A stretch of DNA of 58,077 nt from Gnetum montanum (Eukaryota; Streptophyta; Gnetopsida; Gnetales; Gnetaceae). The notes beneath the pieces were generated by a model that did not search any database, was not told where the DNA came from, and was given only the letters and a program-made list of their open reading frames with translations. Location of the stretch: assembly GCA_015680685.1 (NCBI GenBank), contig MNCI01035212.1, positions 2,701 through 60,777 of the forward strand, read 5' to 3'. Below are positions 32,640-44,642 of this stretch, piece after piece; within the stretch, counting starts at the first letter, position 1, and each line of letters begins with the position of its first letter. Made by a program: the position numbers and the translations under genes.

Positions 32640-33065
32640 ATAGTGTGTATAAGCTGATGGCATGTGCAGCGTGAGTAACTCACAATGTGTGCAAGCTCAG
32701 CGTGCATGATAGGATTAGCATGAGTAACTCTCAGCGTGCGTGATAGGTTCAACATGTGAAAGGTTAGCGTACATGACAAGGTCAGTGTGAGCAAGCTCAA
32801 CATGCCCAAGCTCAGCATGTGTGACAAGGTCAGCATGAGCAAGCTTAGCATGCATAAGCTCAGCATGTGTGGCAGGTTTAGTGTGAGCAAGCTCAACATG
32901 TGCAAGCTTATCATACATGACAGGGTCAGCATGCACAAGCTCAGTGTGCATGACAAGGTTAGCATGAGCAAGCTCAGCATGCATGATAGGGTCAATGTGA
33001 GCAACTCAGCGTGCGCAAGCTCAGCATGCGTGACAGGGTCAGCATGAGTAAGCTGAGTGTGCACA
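32640..33065 (+). repeat. Tandem repeat in the Tat-2 leader
   Basis: About 425 bp of degenerate repeats built from AGCATGAGCAAGCTCAGCATG and GTGACAGGGTCAGC-type units, between the primer site and the gag ATG. It creates long open frames on both strands (for example 32588-33064 minus), which are repeat artefacts. AGCATG/CATGCT arms make it self-complementary in places. Confidence 0.75.
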
Positions 33066-33206
33066 AGCTGATTCGAGTTTCAATGGTTGGCAATGTTAGT
33101 TGGGTTTTAGTTTCAGTGTTTGGCTTGCGTATCATTTGAACAGATCTATGTGGTATTTGAACAGGTAGTGTGATTAACGTTTTTACAAGATGATAAACAA
33201 GGTAGG

Positions 33207-33223
33207 CCCTCCATCTAGCGCCA
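33207..33223 (-). promoter_or_regulatory. Primer-binding site of Tat-2
   Basis: Minus-strand TGGCGCTAGATGGAGGG, five bases from the LTR end; the same class as in Tat-1 and Tat-3. Confidence 0.7.
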
Positions 33224-33228
33224 ATTTA

Positions 33229-35047
33229 TGTACTGTCTAAAATCGTTGACGTAAGGCTGGAGGAAAAATGAACGCTGAAAGATCTTCGAATAGATATAGC
33301 TGACCCTGCCTTCATGTTAGGGCAAGCTGGAAAAATGAAGGTAGAGTGCCTTGGATCGTCTACATGGAAATCAACCAAGGATTTCCCCAAGCGTACGCTA
33401 TGGCCTATGTTGGGTTTATCATCATGAAATGTAAAATAGAGAATGTAATGCAATGAGACATAAACATGAATATAACATGTAAACGTAAAAAGAATGTATG
33501 TAGAAATGTGTAATAAAATAGAGTAATGAAAATAATGAACAAGAACAGTACAACGGAAGGCAAAAATGAAACTGTGTTGTATTAATTAACAAGATGTGCA
33601 CCGGTCAAAATGTAGTTGCGTGTCTGGATTGCAAGTCAAATGTTAAGTCCCAATGTGAGGTGTTTGCAGGTGCTATGGATCACGTGCGTCTAGGCTCAAT
33701 ATTTCTAGTTTTCTTTCTCAAAATTATCCACCCCATTTATGTCAATGAATAGGGTATTTATACCTCTTACTAGGCTCGGGAGTAGGATTTTTGAATGAGA
33801 TCAATGGCTGTGGGACGAGGGGAAAATAGATCATGTGATAGGTGTCCAATGTACAGCTGTGTATGAACTAGATGTATGTAGGTAGACTACATTCTAGATC
33901 AGTTGCACTATATCTTACAATGTGTATTGATTTACATTATGCTCATGCATACAATTTGAAGAGTAAAAGCTTGACAAGCTCACAAATGTTGCGAATTTAC
34001 AATAAAATAATAATGTACAACAAGAGATCTTTATTCTGGTTCACTTGGAACTTCCCAAATCTGTAGATTGACTGCTGCTAAAAGTGTTTTTGCTTTACAA
34101 AGGTTTCCAGTGTGCATTAATCTTGTCCTGACGTGTCCTCAGTGTGTGTCTAGGGTGCTTTTATTTGGGCTCATGCTGCCAGTGTCAGCTAGGCATGACC
34201 TTAGCATGACCCTGGCGTGAGTAAGCTAGGATGGTACATTTCACATCAAATATTGATCTTTGAGACTTGTATTCCAAGTGTAGCTACTGCCTAACCTTGT
34301 GGACAACTTGCATGATGAATCTAAGCCTGTTTGTACCTTGATCTAGGTCATTTTGGCAACTCACGCTGGACTCATGCTACCAGCATGAGCTGGGTGTGAC
34401 TCCAGTGTGACCTCAGCCTGAGTGCTAAACATGGTGTATTTTTGGACCTCAAATCAAAATTTTAAGGGCTAGGACTTGGAGAAATAATTAGTGGACCCTT
34501 AGGATGACTTGTACATTCAAAATCAGATCATTTTGATGTTGTTTTAGGGCACTCACGTTGGACTCACGCTACCAGGATGACCTGGGCATGAGTAACCGAA
34601 ATTACATGTTTTTGAACCTGAAAATCAGGATTTTGGATACTAGAACTTGAGGTATTCATTAGTGGACCTTGAGGGGGCCTTGTACTCTTGAAAAAATCCA
34701 ATTTAACACTATTTTGAGGCATTTTTGAGTTACTCACACTAGACTCATGCTGCCAGCATGACTTTGGCGTGAGCAACAAAAATGAATGTTTTTGGAGCTG
34801 AAATCTGAAGTTCTAGAGGACAAAACTTAGAGAATCATTAGTGGACCATGAGGGTGAGTTGTACCCTCAAAACTAGACCATTTTGATGCTATTTTGGGGC
34901 TGTTTTGAGGTGCTCACACTGTACTCACGCTACCAACATGACCTCAGCGTGAGTTCATGCCTTAACCAAATTTTTGTTCCTCAAAAGCACAAACAACTTT
35001 GTGTTGTTCTCATTTTGAAGCTTTAGGCTGAAATTTTGGGTGTTTTA
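33229..35047 (-). repeat. Right (5') LTR of Tat-2
   Basis: 1819 bp, matching 25399-27226. Minus-strand TATA box at 33755-33762. U3 tandem units lie at 34140-34960. Confidence 0.9.
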
Positions 35048-35052
35048 GACAT
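35048..35052. repeat. Target-site duplication of Tat-2, right copy
   Basis: GACAT against GAAAT on the left; one substitution. Confidence 0.7.
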
Positions 35053-36689
35053 GGTTTCTTTTCATGTAATAGGTAGTGAGTCCACATCATCCACTCATCC
35101 ACATACTCTATGGTTTTCCTTATTTTGGAAGAATAGTCTCTTCTTCATTAATGCAACTTTAATAAATTGGTAACTTGTGTAGTTTCTAAAATTAGGAAGG
35201 AATCAAAGGTTTAGACAGGGTGTGGCTTCAAAGAAATGTGGCATTCTTTGTGTTTTTCTATTTTCCTACAGTGTTCTTGTAAGCTTCTCACCATTCTACG
35301 TCATTTCATAATAGAAAGTCAAATAAGTCCTTCCATGGTATGGTCCTCATCACAAAAAAAAAAAAAAAATGAGGATTCAAAGCATACCCTTTGGACAAAA
35401 TAAATGCAAAAAAACATATGGGTCTTTACATGGTGTGGTTCCCATTCAAAAAAAACATGAAAATTCAAAGCATACCCCTTAAACCAAATAAAAGGGCTTC
35501 AAGCACTGGGTATGAGACTTGTCTTGTCTCCTCTAACTAAGGACCTTTCTCACTTCCTACCTTCACTTTAATTTGTAATGGTGGTTGTTTTGTGGGAGAA
35601 TTCTTATGTCTTAGGGGATGGACTAGCCTTAGAATGTCGATGCAAAGTCACTGAAAGTGGTTGGTTTTGATCTAGGCTGAGGATGGATCCTACCAAGTCA
35701 TTTAATCACAAACTCTACAAGGGACTGCATGTGACCATAATTAGGAACTCCACTCCACTCTCTCTATCATCCATCTATTCTTTTCATGCCTCACCTCACT
35801 ACGGGTTTCATGTTTTAATTTAATATTATGGTTAGATGTGTCAGGTTTTTCAATAAGTCACTTTTGGATGTTTGTACTTAACTTTCCATAACTATTAATC
35901 ATCCATGGTGCCCACAGACTCCTTGGTTTGAAGTTATGCAAGGGCATAAAAGGCTTGTGCCTACTTTGGGGAGGACCCACTTGCATATCTTTTGATTTGG
36001 TTAAGTTAAGTTCTTTACCCTTAGACATTGTTACAATCAAATTCTTTTTATTTACCCCATCCATGTCATCCAATTGTATGAACCTTCATAACTATTTATA
36101 ATGAACTCCTTTTTATTATTTTAAATGCCCCCTTTCTAGTATTCCTTGTGTTAATCTTTTTCTAAATTTTATAGATCTCTTCTCTTACTTAACCCATTTC
36201 ATGAGTCTTTTCACTAACAACATCAAGCAACCAATCTATCACAATCAAAACCTGGCTAGATAAAATCATCAACAAGACAAGGTATTCATCCATTATCTAT
36301 TGCACTATATATACTAATCCTTGGTTTTGTTGTAATTATAGTGACAAGCATGGACTAGAAGTAGGACTTTCTTCACCAAGGAGGATGCAACCATGTCACT
36401 TGCAAGAGATTGTTCATAATCACTAGATCTCTTCTACCTCTCCCTTATTCTTTGGTTGCCAAGAGGGGTTGGATGTCCTTTGGATTTGTTGGTGTTCTTT
36501 CCTATTGTCATGAACACCCAATTTTGTACACAATTGTAATATTGTATACCCTGGCACTTCTATATTTTTTTTTCTCTGTGTCACTCTACATGTTAGTCAA
36601 ATAAGTCCACACTCCCTAATATATTTTGTATAGGACTTGTTCCTCTTCTTTTGTACTCAAGGACGAGTTTTCATTGAATTCTGAGGGTA
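35053..36689 (+). other. 3' noncoding region of element A, right piece
   Basis: Gene-free, AT-rich. It contains an A17 run near 35347. It ends in GGACGAGTTTTCATTGAATTC and CTGAGGGTA, a worn version of the polypurine tract TTAGTCATGGGGGTA seen at the same place in element C (about 41328-41345, minus strand). Confidence 0.6.
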
Positions 36690-37613
36690 TGATAAATCAT
36701 GTTTTTCAATGCTCCAATATTGGGGCGGTTGTGATATCGGGTACACAATATTAGATACACGATATTGTAGCCCAAGATGTGATATCGTACATTCAATATT
36801 GCAAGGTTACTCCCAGGTCTATAAATACAATGCCTAGGCACACAATTGGGAGTAAGGTTTTGGGAATTAAATAGTGAAACTCTTGTAGTTTATCCATTTC
36901 AAAGTTAGAATATTTTCCAAGTACCTACAGTAAGAGGTCTAAGTGTGAATGGATCTTTATTCAAGCATTGATGTACCTAAACACATCAGTGTGTTGACAA
37001 TAAAGACGAACTCTTTGGTCCATTCCTTGTAGCACTTGAGACTTTATTTCTTATGCATTTACATATTGTGATTTCATGTAATTTACATTAATTTTATTGA
37101 TATAGTAATTAATTTTTATCAATCAAGAAAATCATTAAAGTACACAAGCACGACCCCTTCAAGCATAAATGTGATGCTTAGTAGCTTAAAAACGATTAGT
37201 GTTTGATAGTCCAACAATGCTTGCACAAAGTTCAAGATGTGTCTGGGAAGTAGAAATGGTTACTTGTGTTAGGCTAGACTAGACTATAGTTTACTTAGTC
37301 ATTAATCACTCTTAATTTTATTCTTGTTCTGGGTGATTAATTTCATAAAAATACTAAATAATAAAAATCTTTTACCTTAGTCACAATTAACCATACAATT
37401 GCATTCAACAAGTGGGACTAGGAAGATAACACATGGAAAACAAATATGCATTGTTTAGCTCTAGAGTACTTAGTAATTATAGTCTGTGGAATTCAACCAG
37501 ATCGCACGTGAACACCTATGATTCATATGGCTGGGCTTAGGGAATTCAACCAGATCACACGTGAACACCTGTGATTCATATGGTTGGGCTCAGGGGTACC
37601 TTGCTGCTCATCA
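36690..37613 (+). repeat. 3' LTR of element A
   Basis: It begins TGATAAATCATG and ends GCTGCTCATCA, 924 bp. It is the reverse-complement counterpart of the C LTR at 40486-41327 and of the B LTRs. It has TATAAATA near 36821-36828, preceded by several GATATC/CAATATT motifs. A 53-bp piece is duplicated in tandem at 37488-37540 and 37541-37593. The next remnant (D) starts soon after, so this LTR might also have served as its 5' LTR. Confidence 0.8.
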
Positions 37614-37921
37614 ATAAGGTAGTTTTAATTATTCAACTTAAAATTTTTTCTGAAATTATTTTTCTTTAAATTTCAAGTATTTATTTTTCTTCTTTTAAAA
37701 ATCATTTTTTATATAGCATATTTTAGTGTTTTCTCTTTTTTTGTTAAAAAAATCATTTTAATGGCATATTTTAGTGTTTTCTTTTCTTTTGTTAAAAGAG
37801 TTCTTTTAAATATAGCACATTTTAGTGTTATTTTTAAAAAATATTTTATTATTCTGATATTTATTTCTTGTACTCAATTTTATAGTTTACTTTAACATTT
37901 ATAATTTGAAATTCTTGTTTT
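37614..37921 (+). other. AT-rich leader-like region
   Basis: Noncoding. It contains about three copies of an AT-rich repeat (AGCATATTTTAGTGTTTTCT... near 37717, 37763 and 37815). It could be the leader of remnant D. No primer-binding site is recognisable after the LTR. Confidence 0.4.
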
Positions 37922-39540
37922 ATGAGCACATCCCCTCAACAAGAATCACTTATCCCTGCCCGCAACTGAGTAGTCACCCATCTTTTCATGCTAAAGAAAA
38001 AACAAGCTTCACATTTTCCAAGTTTTATTCATAGAAGAACTTGGACTAGGATGGTAGCTCATTAACCCCTAACTCCCTTGGTGAGCAATCTCTTTAACTT
38101 TAGTAACTACCATGACATCTTGAAATCTCTCTAGAACATTAATCTATTCTTTGATCCCACAAACCCTATGAGTGATGTTTGCCAACACACATAATATTTT
38201 GAAACCTTACTAGGAATCCATAACATTGTACAAAACAATGTGGCATGTAGAGTGTTTGTGACAACATTCAAGACTAAAGCAACCTAATGGTTCTTAATGC
38301 TCTCTGATGTCTCCATTAACTTATGGCAAGAACTCAAAAATAAGTTTTTGATTCAGTTTGACAAAATCACAAGCCCTACCATCACATCAATCAACCTTAC
38401 TATCTTAAGAAAGCTACCTAGGGAGAATGTCAGGGATTATAACCTTAGATTCCTTCATCAACTTGCCTACGTGCCAAATTAGATGCATCCACAACCTGAT
38501 GGTATCTTTAACTTCTACCTCTCTACAATCGATCCATTCTTTGTTTATGTTATCAAATTTGATCCTAACATAACAAAAATACAAGGAGAAATGGCTAAAG
38601 CTATGGGGTTAGAAAAAATAATCCTTATGAATAGCATCCAAACCCAATTGGGGATGATGAGTATTGGTAATGCTATAACTCAAAATCCTTTTCCCTTTCA
38701 ACTAACTCAACCTAAGTAATTACTCTCAAGGCCTCACATCCTCTTCATTCCTACCATCCAACACTAGTTTAAATGATGACTAATCAAAAGACTTGATCTA
38801 ATCCATCATAAACCTAAATAGAACATCAAATTTTGTTGAAAGCCCAACTCAAACCCAAAACGAGATGATCGAGATACTGACTTCACTTCAAAAAATTTTC
38901 AATGAAATGGTTGAGCTAAAGAGAAAAAATAACGAAGACCCTATACAACTGGAAAAGCTAAGTGCACCAATCAATGACGATTATTGTCATCTTCATAACA
39001 CGAGGTAACATTCTGAGAAGACTTGTCCTCAATTCTTGGCATTAAATGGTGACAATACCCAAGGACAACAAAATGGAAAAACCCCTATTATGATCCTTAA
39101 TATACCTCATGAAATAGAAAATGAAGACATTTTCTCGTTAGAATAAGTTATGGTAGGCAACCCTAACCCACATAACACTCGCTATCGTAGACTTCGTGAC
39201 ATCATGAACACCACAACAATAAACTGGAATAATTCCTCAAATATTTTCAGCAAATATGCAGCTAAAATATGCATACTATCATAATCAACAAATACTTTAT
39301 TCTTCGTAGACTTGCTATCGTAATCTTAATCAACAAATATGCAGCTAAAATTTTTCAAGTAAGTGACTTGGTCCTTAAGAGAGATAGAGCATCTGGTCAA
39401 ACTAGCCCTCAAACAAAATTTTCCCCTATGTGATCAAGTCCATTTCAAATTGTAGATGTCATTACCCCAAATGTATTTCATTTGAAGCATTTTTACTCAA
39501 GTGCCTCACATGGATACCTGGTAGATTTTAATTACATATT
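37922..39540 (+). pseudogene. Remnant D: gypsy gag joined to the pol tail (core deleted)
   Basis: A plus-strand gag core is seen at 38200-38719 (VFVTTFKTKAT, INLWQELKNKFLIQF, LRKLPRENVRDYNLRF), then a second half with a CHLHNTR.HSEKTCP zinc-knuckle-like motif (about 38983-39030) and further gag-type sequence to about 39270. From about 39345 the frame gives an integrase-tail tract (SDLVLKRDRA...SPFQIVDVITPNVFHL). Protease, reverse transcriptase, RNase H and the integrase core are missing. An 18-bp direct repeat (CAAATATGCAGCTAAAAT) at 39251-39268 and 39334-39351 lies at the junction, consistent with slippage or illegitimate recombination. Confidence 0.65.
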
Positions 39541-40485
39541 TTCTTCCCCTTTGCTTTGCATTCCATTTGTATATAGTTGCATTTGCATATTTTCTTTGCA
39601 TTTTTATCATTTCTTTCGTAGCATATTGGTTTGATTTTTTTGTTCTTCATATGATTATAATATTCATTATGGTCATTTGAGTTACTAGACATTGGGTCAT
39701 CTTAACACCATTTGAAAATAATATAAGTATAATATAATATATACTACTATTATTACATAAATTCTACTTTATATTATATGTGTCAAAAATGTTATGATTC
39801 TTCCTAATCGATTCCAAGGTTTTAGTTTATTTGTTATGTTGGATTATGGAGCATGGGATTTATTCAAACTTATCATGTTATCATCATGATCATGTGAGTG
39901 TAGGATATGTGATGTTGAAGAATGATTAGTCATAATTACTAAGTGACCTTGGAAAACTTCATTCTCCCCACTCATAAGCTCCAAGCCTCAAGTGTGATGA
40001 TCCATGGCTACCCTGTGAATAATAGGGTGAAGTGTGTTCATTCCTACTTGAGAACCCTTAGCCACCCAAGAGACCTACTATGATGCCATTAAATTATAAT
40101 CAAAATCACATATACAAGGGTTGAACTACACCATGGGCAATGTTCCAAAAGGACCCTATTCTTTGGTAGTGCAACTAATTGACCAGACTCATGTTGGAAT
40201 TCCTATTTCAATAATAAAGTACACCACGAGCAAAGTTTCCTCAAAATAATAAAAAAGAAAAGAAAAGAATGAGGACCATGTTCATTGGTAGTGTAATAAG
40301 TTTTTGAGTGTGATGGGGTCTAGCAGCAATTCTCACGCTAACCTCAATTTTCCCTTATGAATCTATTTCCCAAATTACTCAAATAAAAAAACAAGAAAAA
40401 ATTTAAAAGTTGTGACTTACTATTATCTAACATAAGCTTGTCCTACTCATTAAGTTTTGTAAAAGTCTCATGCTTAGAGTAGTCT
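39541..40485. other. No gene recognised
   Basis: AT-rich sequence, with an (AT)-rich microsatellite-like tract near 39718-39780. It is probably 3' noncoding DNA of D or of another gypsy copy. Nothing specific is supported. Confidence 0.4.
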
Positions 40486-41327
40486 TAATGAGTGGCGAGG
40501 TATCCCTACACTCAACCATATGAATACAAGCGTAGCACGCGTGATCTGGTTAAAATCCGCAAACTAAGTACCTACACACCTCATGGAACACTTAAGGTTA
40601 ATCATTCGTTGTCTTCCTAGACTTACTTGTAGTTTTCATGGTGTATGGTTAAGCAAGTCTGAGGTATACGATTTTTATGTCTTTTCAATTTTATCTCCTA
40701 TGCTAATGAGTTGAAGGGTGAAGAGACTAATTTACTAACTTTAAATAACTAACTAAGTCTAAATTAACCTAGCATCAAAATCCATTCCCACTTACTATTC
40801 ACACCTTAAACCAATGCAACCTTGGTTACCAAATGGTAGTCGCTGTTGGGATCACCAAGCATAACACACGTGCTCGAAGTGGTCATACTGAGGCACTTAA
40901 CTAGGAGAGAAGGGTTGAGAGAGATTTAATAACTAATAAAGAATTTAAATAATGAATAATAAATAATAGTAAATAAAATCCTAATTAGCCTATTCCATGC
41001 ACTGTAAGGTTTATCCAAGAAGCCCGCCTTTATTATCTTACACAAACTTGTGTTCAGGTATAATGTCTTCTTGAATAAAGATCCGTTCACTCTAGAGTTC
41101 CTACTGCAGGCACATGGAAATTAATCTATTTCTAGAAGGGAAAAATTGCCAGAGTTTCACTATGGTCTAGGCCTAGAATGAGAAACAAGGGAGAGCTACC
41201 TCTTATTTATAGACTTGGTGGTGCACCAAAATATTGCATACATGATATCGCAGGGAAGATGCAATATCGTGTATGCGATATCAGATGGGATGCGATATCA
41301 TGGACCATGCGATATCGCATCCCATCA
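40486..41327 (-). repeat. 3' LTR of element C
   Basis: 842 bp. In sense it begins TGATGGGATGCGATATC and ends CGCCACTCATTA. A TATAAATAAG box lies on the minus strand near 41210, with several GATATC/CAATATC motifs (41230-41325) on its upstream side. Confidence 0.85.
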
Positions 41328-41345
41328 TACCCCCATGACTAAATG

Positions 41346-43119
41346 AAAACTCGTCCTCAAGTTCCTTACAATAATATCGGGAAGGTATGGGATTATTGAC
41401 TTCAATGGAACTAATGGGATGACATGTGAATGGATCATCATTACAAGACAAGATAAAACTGGTGTTCATGACAACAAGAGTGAACACCTTATTACATTTG
41501 ACATTAGGCCTCATTTGGTAGCTAAGAGAGAAAAGAGAAGAGAGAAGAAGTCTTTCTACTAGCAACGCTAAGATTGCGTCTTTCGTTGTCCATCCATAAG
41601 CACATCATTGATCTCATTCCTTGCAAAGCTACTTTAGCATCGATCCATTCCAAGTGCTCCCTCCAAATCCAATCCATTGTTGCATGATTTCCATCTACAC
41701 ACACAACACAATCTTATATTAGCAAGGGTGATTGAATCATCATGTAATTGATACCTTACTTCAGTGAAAGTCCATTGGCTGAGTTGTGGTATGGATGATA
41801 TGGGTTTGGAGATATATTAATGATGACTACCAAAGGTGTAGGGGTTAGGAGAAAATCGAAAAAATTGGGCTCCGTACCCCCATGACTAATCGTGAACCTC
41901 TGGTACCAAGAGAATGGAAAAAGAAAAGGAATAAGAAGATGGAAAAAAAGAGATAAATAGGACATCGATGAAATGGATGTCAAGATGGAAATGAACAAAA
42001 AAAATGCATTGCAAAAATGTTAAGGGAAATAATTTAACTGGTGCACCAAATAGGAACGTTAGTGGATCCTCCCCAAACCAGGCTCATGCGCTTAATGCCC
42101 TGACAAACCCACATTCAAAGAGTCCATAGGCTCTAAAAATGTCCTTTCAAGCAAAGGTTAAAGTGTTAATTGTAAGAATTTACCAAAAAGAAAATAATGC
42201 ATCTATCAAAATATACACTAATGATATAACCGGCAATGAGGTGAACAATGGAGAGAAGGATGGAAAGGAGAGAGTGGAATGGAGTCTCAAGAATAAGGTG
42301 GTGTACAACCCCTTTTGTGTTGCATGATTAATGTGACTTGGTAAATCTCATTCGAACTTCGGCCTCAAACANAAAATAAAGGAGGAGAAAATCGGAAGCA
42401 AGGATGGCCTTAGTTAGAGGGAACATTTTTATTTTAGTTCCATAATGAGTGTTTGTAGCCCAAGGGATTATTTCGTCTAAGGGTTGTGCCTTGAATTCTC
42501 ACTTTTACTTTTTTCTTATTTTTTTTTGTTTTTATGCGTGAGAACCACACTATGCAAAGACTTATTATTTTTAGTGACTCAACTTCCTGATAATTGGATA
42601 ACATCAAAATGGTAAGAAAACTTAAGAAGAAAACATCTAAGCACCCAATAGAGTGGCCAACACAAATGCATCAAGTTCCCTTGAAGTCACACCCTTTTCA
42701 ATCCTTAAGTCCTTCCTTAGTTTGAGAAATACCCAGTCACCGATTCATTAGAGTTCTTATTTAGAAAGGAACTATACATTTCCAAGCCAAGAGAGACCAT
42801 AGAAATTGGTGGATGTATAGATGAAGTGGACTCATTACCTGTCAAATCAAAAGAACATACCTTAGTATCAACATCATAACTTAAAGGTAAAAACTAGACA
42901 TTAGCAATCAAATAGAAAAATAGTTCATATCATCATGAAGAACACTTATTGGGTGAAAAACTTACAGGATGGATAAAACACACACAAACACACACAAAAA
43001 ATGAAAAAGTATAACAATGTTGTAAAAAAAACAAGAAAAGTTAAAGAAATTTGTAAAACAAAAATGTATAAAAAAAATGTGTAAAAGAAAAACTTCAAAG
43101 AACTAAGGGCCTCCAATGA
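41346..43119 (-). other. 3' noncoding region of element C
   Basis: No credible gene. Parts match the 3' regions of A (35053-36689) and B (2690-4083). It contains a CA-rich tract near 42976-43000 and an N at 42372. Confidence 0.5.
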
Positions 43120-43302
43120 TCAGCATAGGTGGCCATATCCCCCATGACTGAATGGAAAGGGAGAGATCCAAAATAATGAGCAAGGTTGCCCGATAACAGA
43201 GGTGTAATTTGTACTGGTTTTTTCTATTTCACAGAAAGGTTTTGTTTTTTTCACGTTAAACAATAACCTCTTATTCAGGCTTTTAGGTTTGTATCTCATC
43301 AT
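43120..43302 (-). pseudogene. Integrase C-terminus of element C
   Basis: A 60-residue minus-strand frame (MMRYKPKSLNKRLLFNV...FSHGGYGHLC). It parallels the A integrase tail (YKPENPN...LFNIQQIK...LSHGGDGHPY), including the overlap of the last codons with a purine-rich tract. Upstream codons are broken. Confidence 0.6.
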
Positions 43303-43345
43303 GGCACCAGAGGGGAAGGTCGTATGAATAATATAGGATCCTTTT

Positions 43346-44619
43346 TAAAACACTGTGAAATTTTGAGACCTCGAGGATTCAGCAAGGTCTTGAAGTTTGG
43401 TAAAGGATCTCCACAAGTGGCACATTTTAGCAAGTTTTCTTTTTTTCGACTAAGGGCCTGCTACACTATGCTGCACAACTTAGTGTAGCATACTTCAGGA
43501 GGACTGAATAGAAATGAGGGATGCGCAGCAACAACACTTCAACTTTGCAAGCTGGCCATCATTGAAAATCTTAACTTTTGGCATATTACGCTGCGTTACG
43601 CTATGCAGCATAATGTAGCATAATGTAGCATAACGCAAGCAGATAGTTGATTTAGTTGCAACAATGAAGATAACAAAATTTAAGCATTTGCGGTTCTTAC
43701 GCCATGATATGCTCCTTAGCGTATTGTAGCGTAACCATAGGATAGTTTGTTACCGAAGCTCTAGAAATCCTACAGCACTAAAGACAAGGGTAGATTACAC
43801 CAGCGTAGCATAGCATAACGCTGGAAGCTTCAGCTATGGCACATCAGGTCAATGGTATTTTGTGGGCCCAGGACACACGTCATCTAAATCGTGTTCTTCT
43901 GCTAACCCTAATCTTATAAATACCCTAGTAGACAGTGCTCAAAGGGTTAGCAACTATTGGCAAATGTTGGTATTTTTGGCAAATTTCTAACAATATCTCT
44001 TGGCAAAGACTAGTGAGAGGATGAGAAAGACTTGGCAATAGAAGAGCATCGACAGTGACCGACAAGAGCTTTTGACCAGAGACTTCAAGTTAGTAGATAC
44101 TTTGCTTCGAATCTGACTCCCTTGCACCTACATTGGCTCGAACAAGGTAGATCAACCTTTGCTTGTTTCATCTCTAAATAGTTTCTTATTTTTGGCATGC
44201 ACTTCATCTAAACCAAAGTTCACCTACAACCATTGTATTCAACATATTTGTTTATAAGCTAAATCCTAGATCTTCGGATCGCACATTCTCCAAATTCAAT
44301 TTATTACATCTTATTTACATTAATTTTACAATCATTTTGCACCATTTACATCATCCTCATTACCTTCGAGACTCGATCTTGGAGCGGATCTTCTTTTTTC
44401 TCATCAACCGATATCATACCCTCCCATTGAAATTGTCATCTTGTGATCCAATCATTACAAAATTTACTAATTAAGTAAGTCCCTACCTGATCGACAAGAC
44501 CATTTAGGGCACCTTAGATTCATTTTCTCCAGCATGGCCCTCGCATGTTTCTGGGGTTGGAACTGTGTACACGGAAATTCACTCGGTGTTTCCAGCGACC
44601 GAAGTTGTCCGTCATTACA
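43346..44619 (+). repeat. 5' LTR of Tat-3
   Basis: It starts TAAAACACTGTGAAATT (Tat-1: TGAAACACCGTGAAAATT) and ends CCGTCATTACA (Tat-1: CCGTCGTTACA). TATAAATA is at 43915-43922. U3 (about 43445-43830) is rich in TACGCT/AGCGTA palindromes such as ACGCTATGCAGCATAATG, degenerate forms of the Tat-1 U3 repeats. It is about 260 bp shorter than the Tat-1 LTR. Confidence 0.8.
43915..43922 (+). promoter_or_regulatory. TATA box of the Tat-3 LTR
   Basis: TATAAATA, in the same context as in Tat-1 (TATAAATACCC). Confidence 0.55.
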
Positions 44620-44625
44620 ATTTTT

Positions 44626-44642
44626 TGGTGCTAGAAGGAGGG
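44626..44642 (+). promoter_or_regulatory. Primer-binding site of Tat-3
   Basis: TGGTGCTAGAAGGAGGG, identical to Tat-1, six bases after the LTR. Confidence 0.7.

Larger units (their letters stand above)
25399..35047 (-). mobile_element. Tat-2: deleted Tat-type retrotransposon (gag-protease only)
   Basis: LTRs at 25399-27226 and 33229-35047 flank a 6.0-kb interior read on the minus strand. It shares the primer site, the polypurine tract and the first LTR bases (TGAAACACC) with Tat-1, but the body of its LTR is different. It encodes only decayed gag-protease. Reverse transcriptase, RNase H, integrase and the opposite-strand gene are absent, and both hairpin arrays that flank that block in Tat-1 are kept (28435-28808 and 28974-29023). 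It could only have moved with enzymes from a relative. Confidence 0.88.
40486..43345 (-). mobile_element. Element C: 3' end of a minus-strand gypsy element related to A
   Basis: A 3' LTR (40486-41327) is followed on its right by a polypurine tract (minus-strand TTAGTCATGGGGGTA), about 1.75 kb of noncoding DNA and the last codons of integrase (ending 43120). It stops at 43345, where the Tat-3 LTR begins. The upstream part of C is not seen beyond Tat-3, so it was lost or lies outside the window. An N at 42372 marks a join. Confidence 0.75.

Noticed and set aside
32588-33064. A 158-residue minus-strand open frame rich in HAELAHAEL
   Set aside because: It is the translation of a short tandem repeat, is open on both strands, and lies in the Tat-2 leader upstream of the gag ATG.
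36690-41327. Inverted LTR pair (36690-37613 plus strand, 40486-41327 minus strand) as one large foldback element
   Set aside because: Each LTR has its own polypurine side and its own element (A to the left, C to the right), so they are two elements in opposite orientation.
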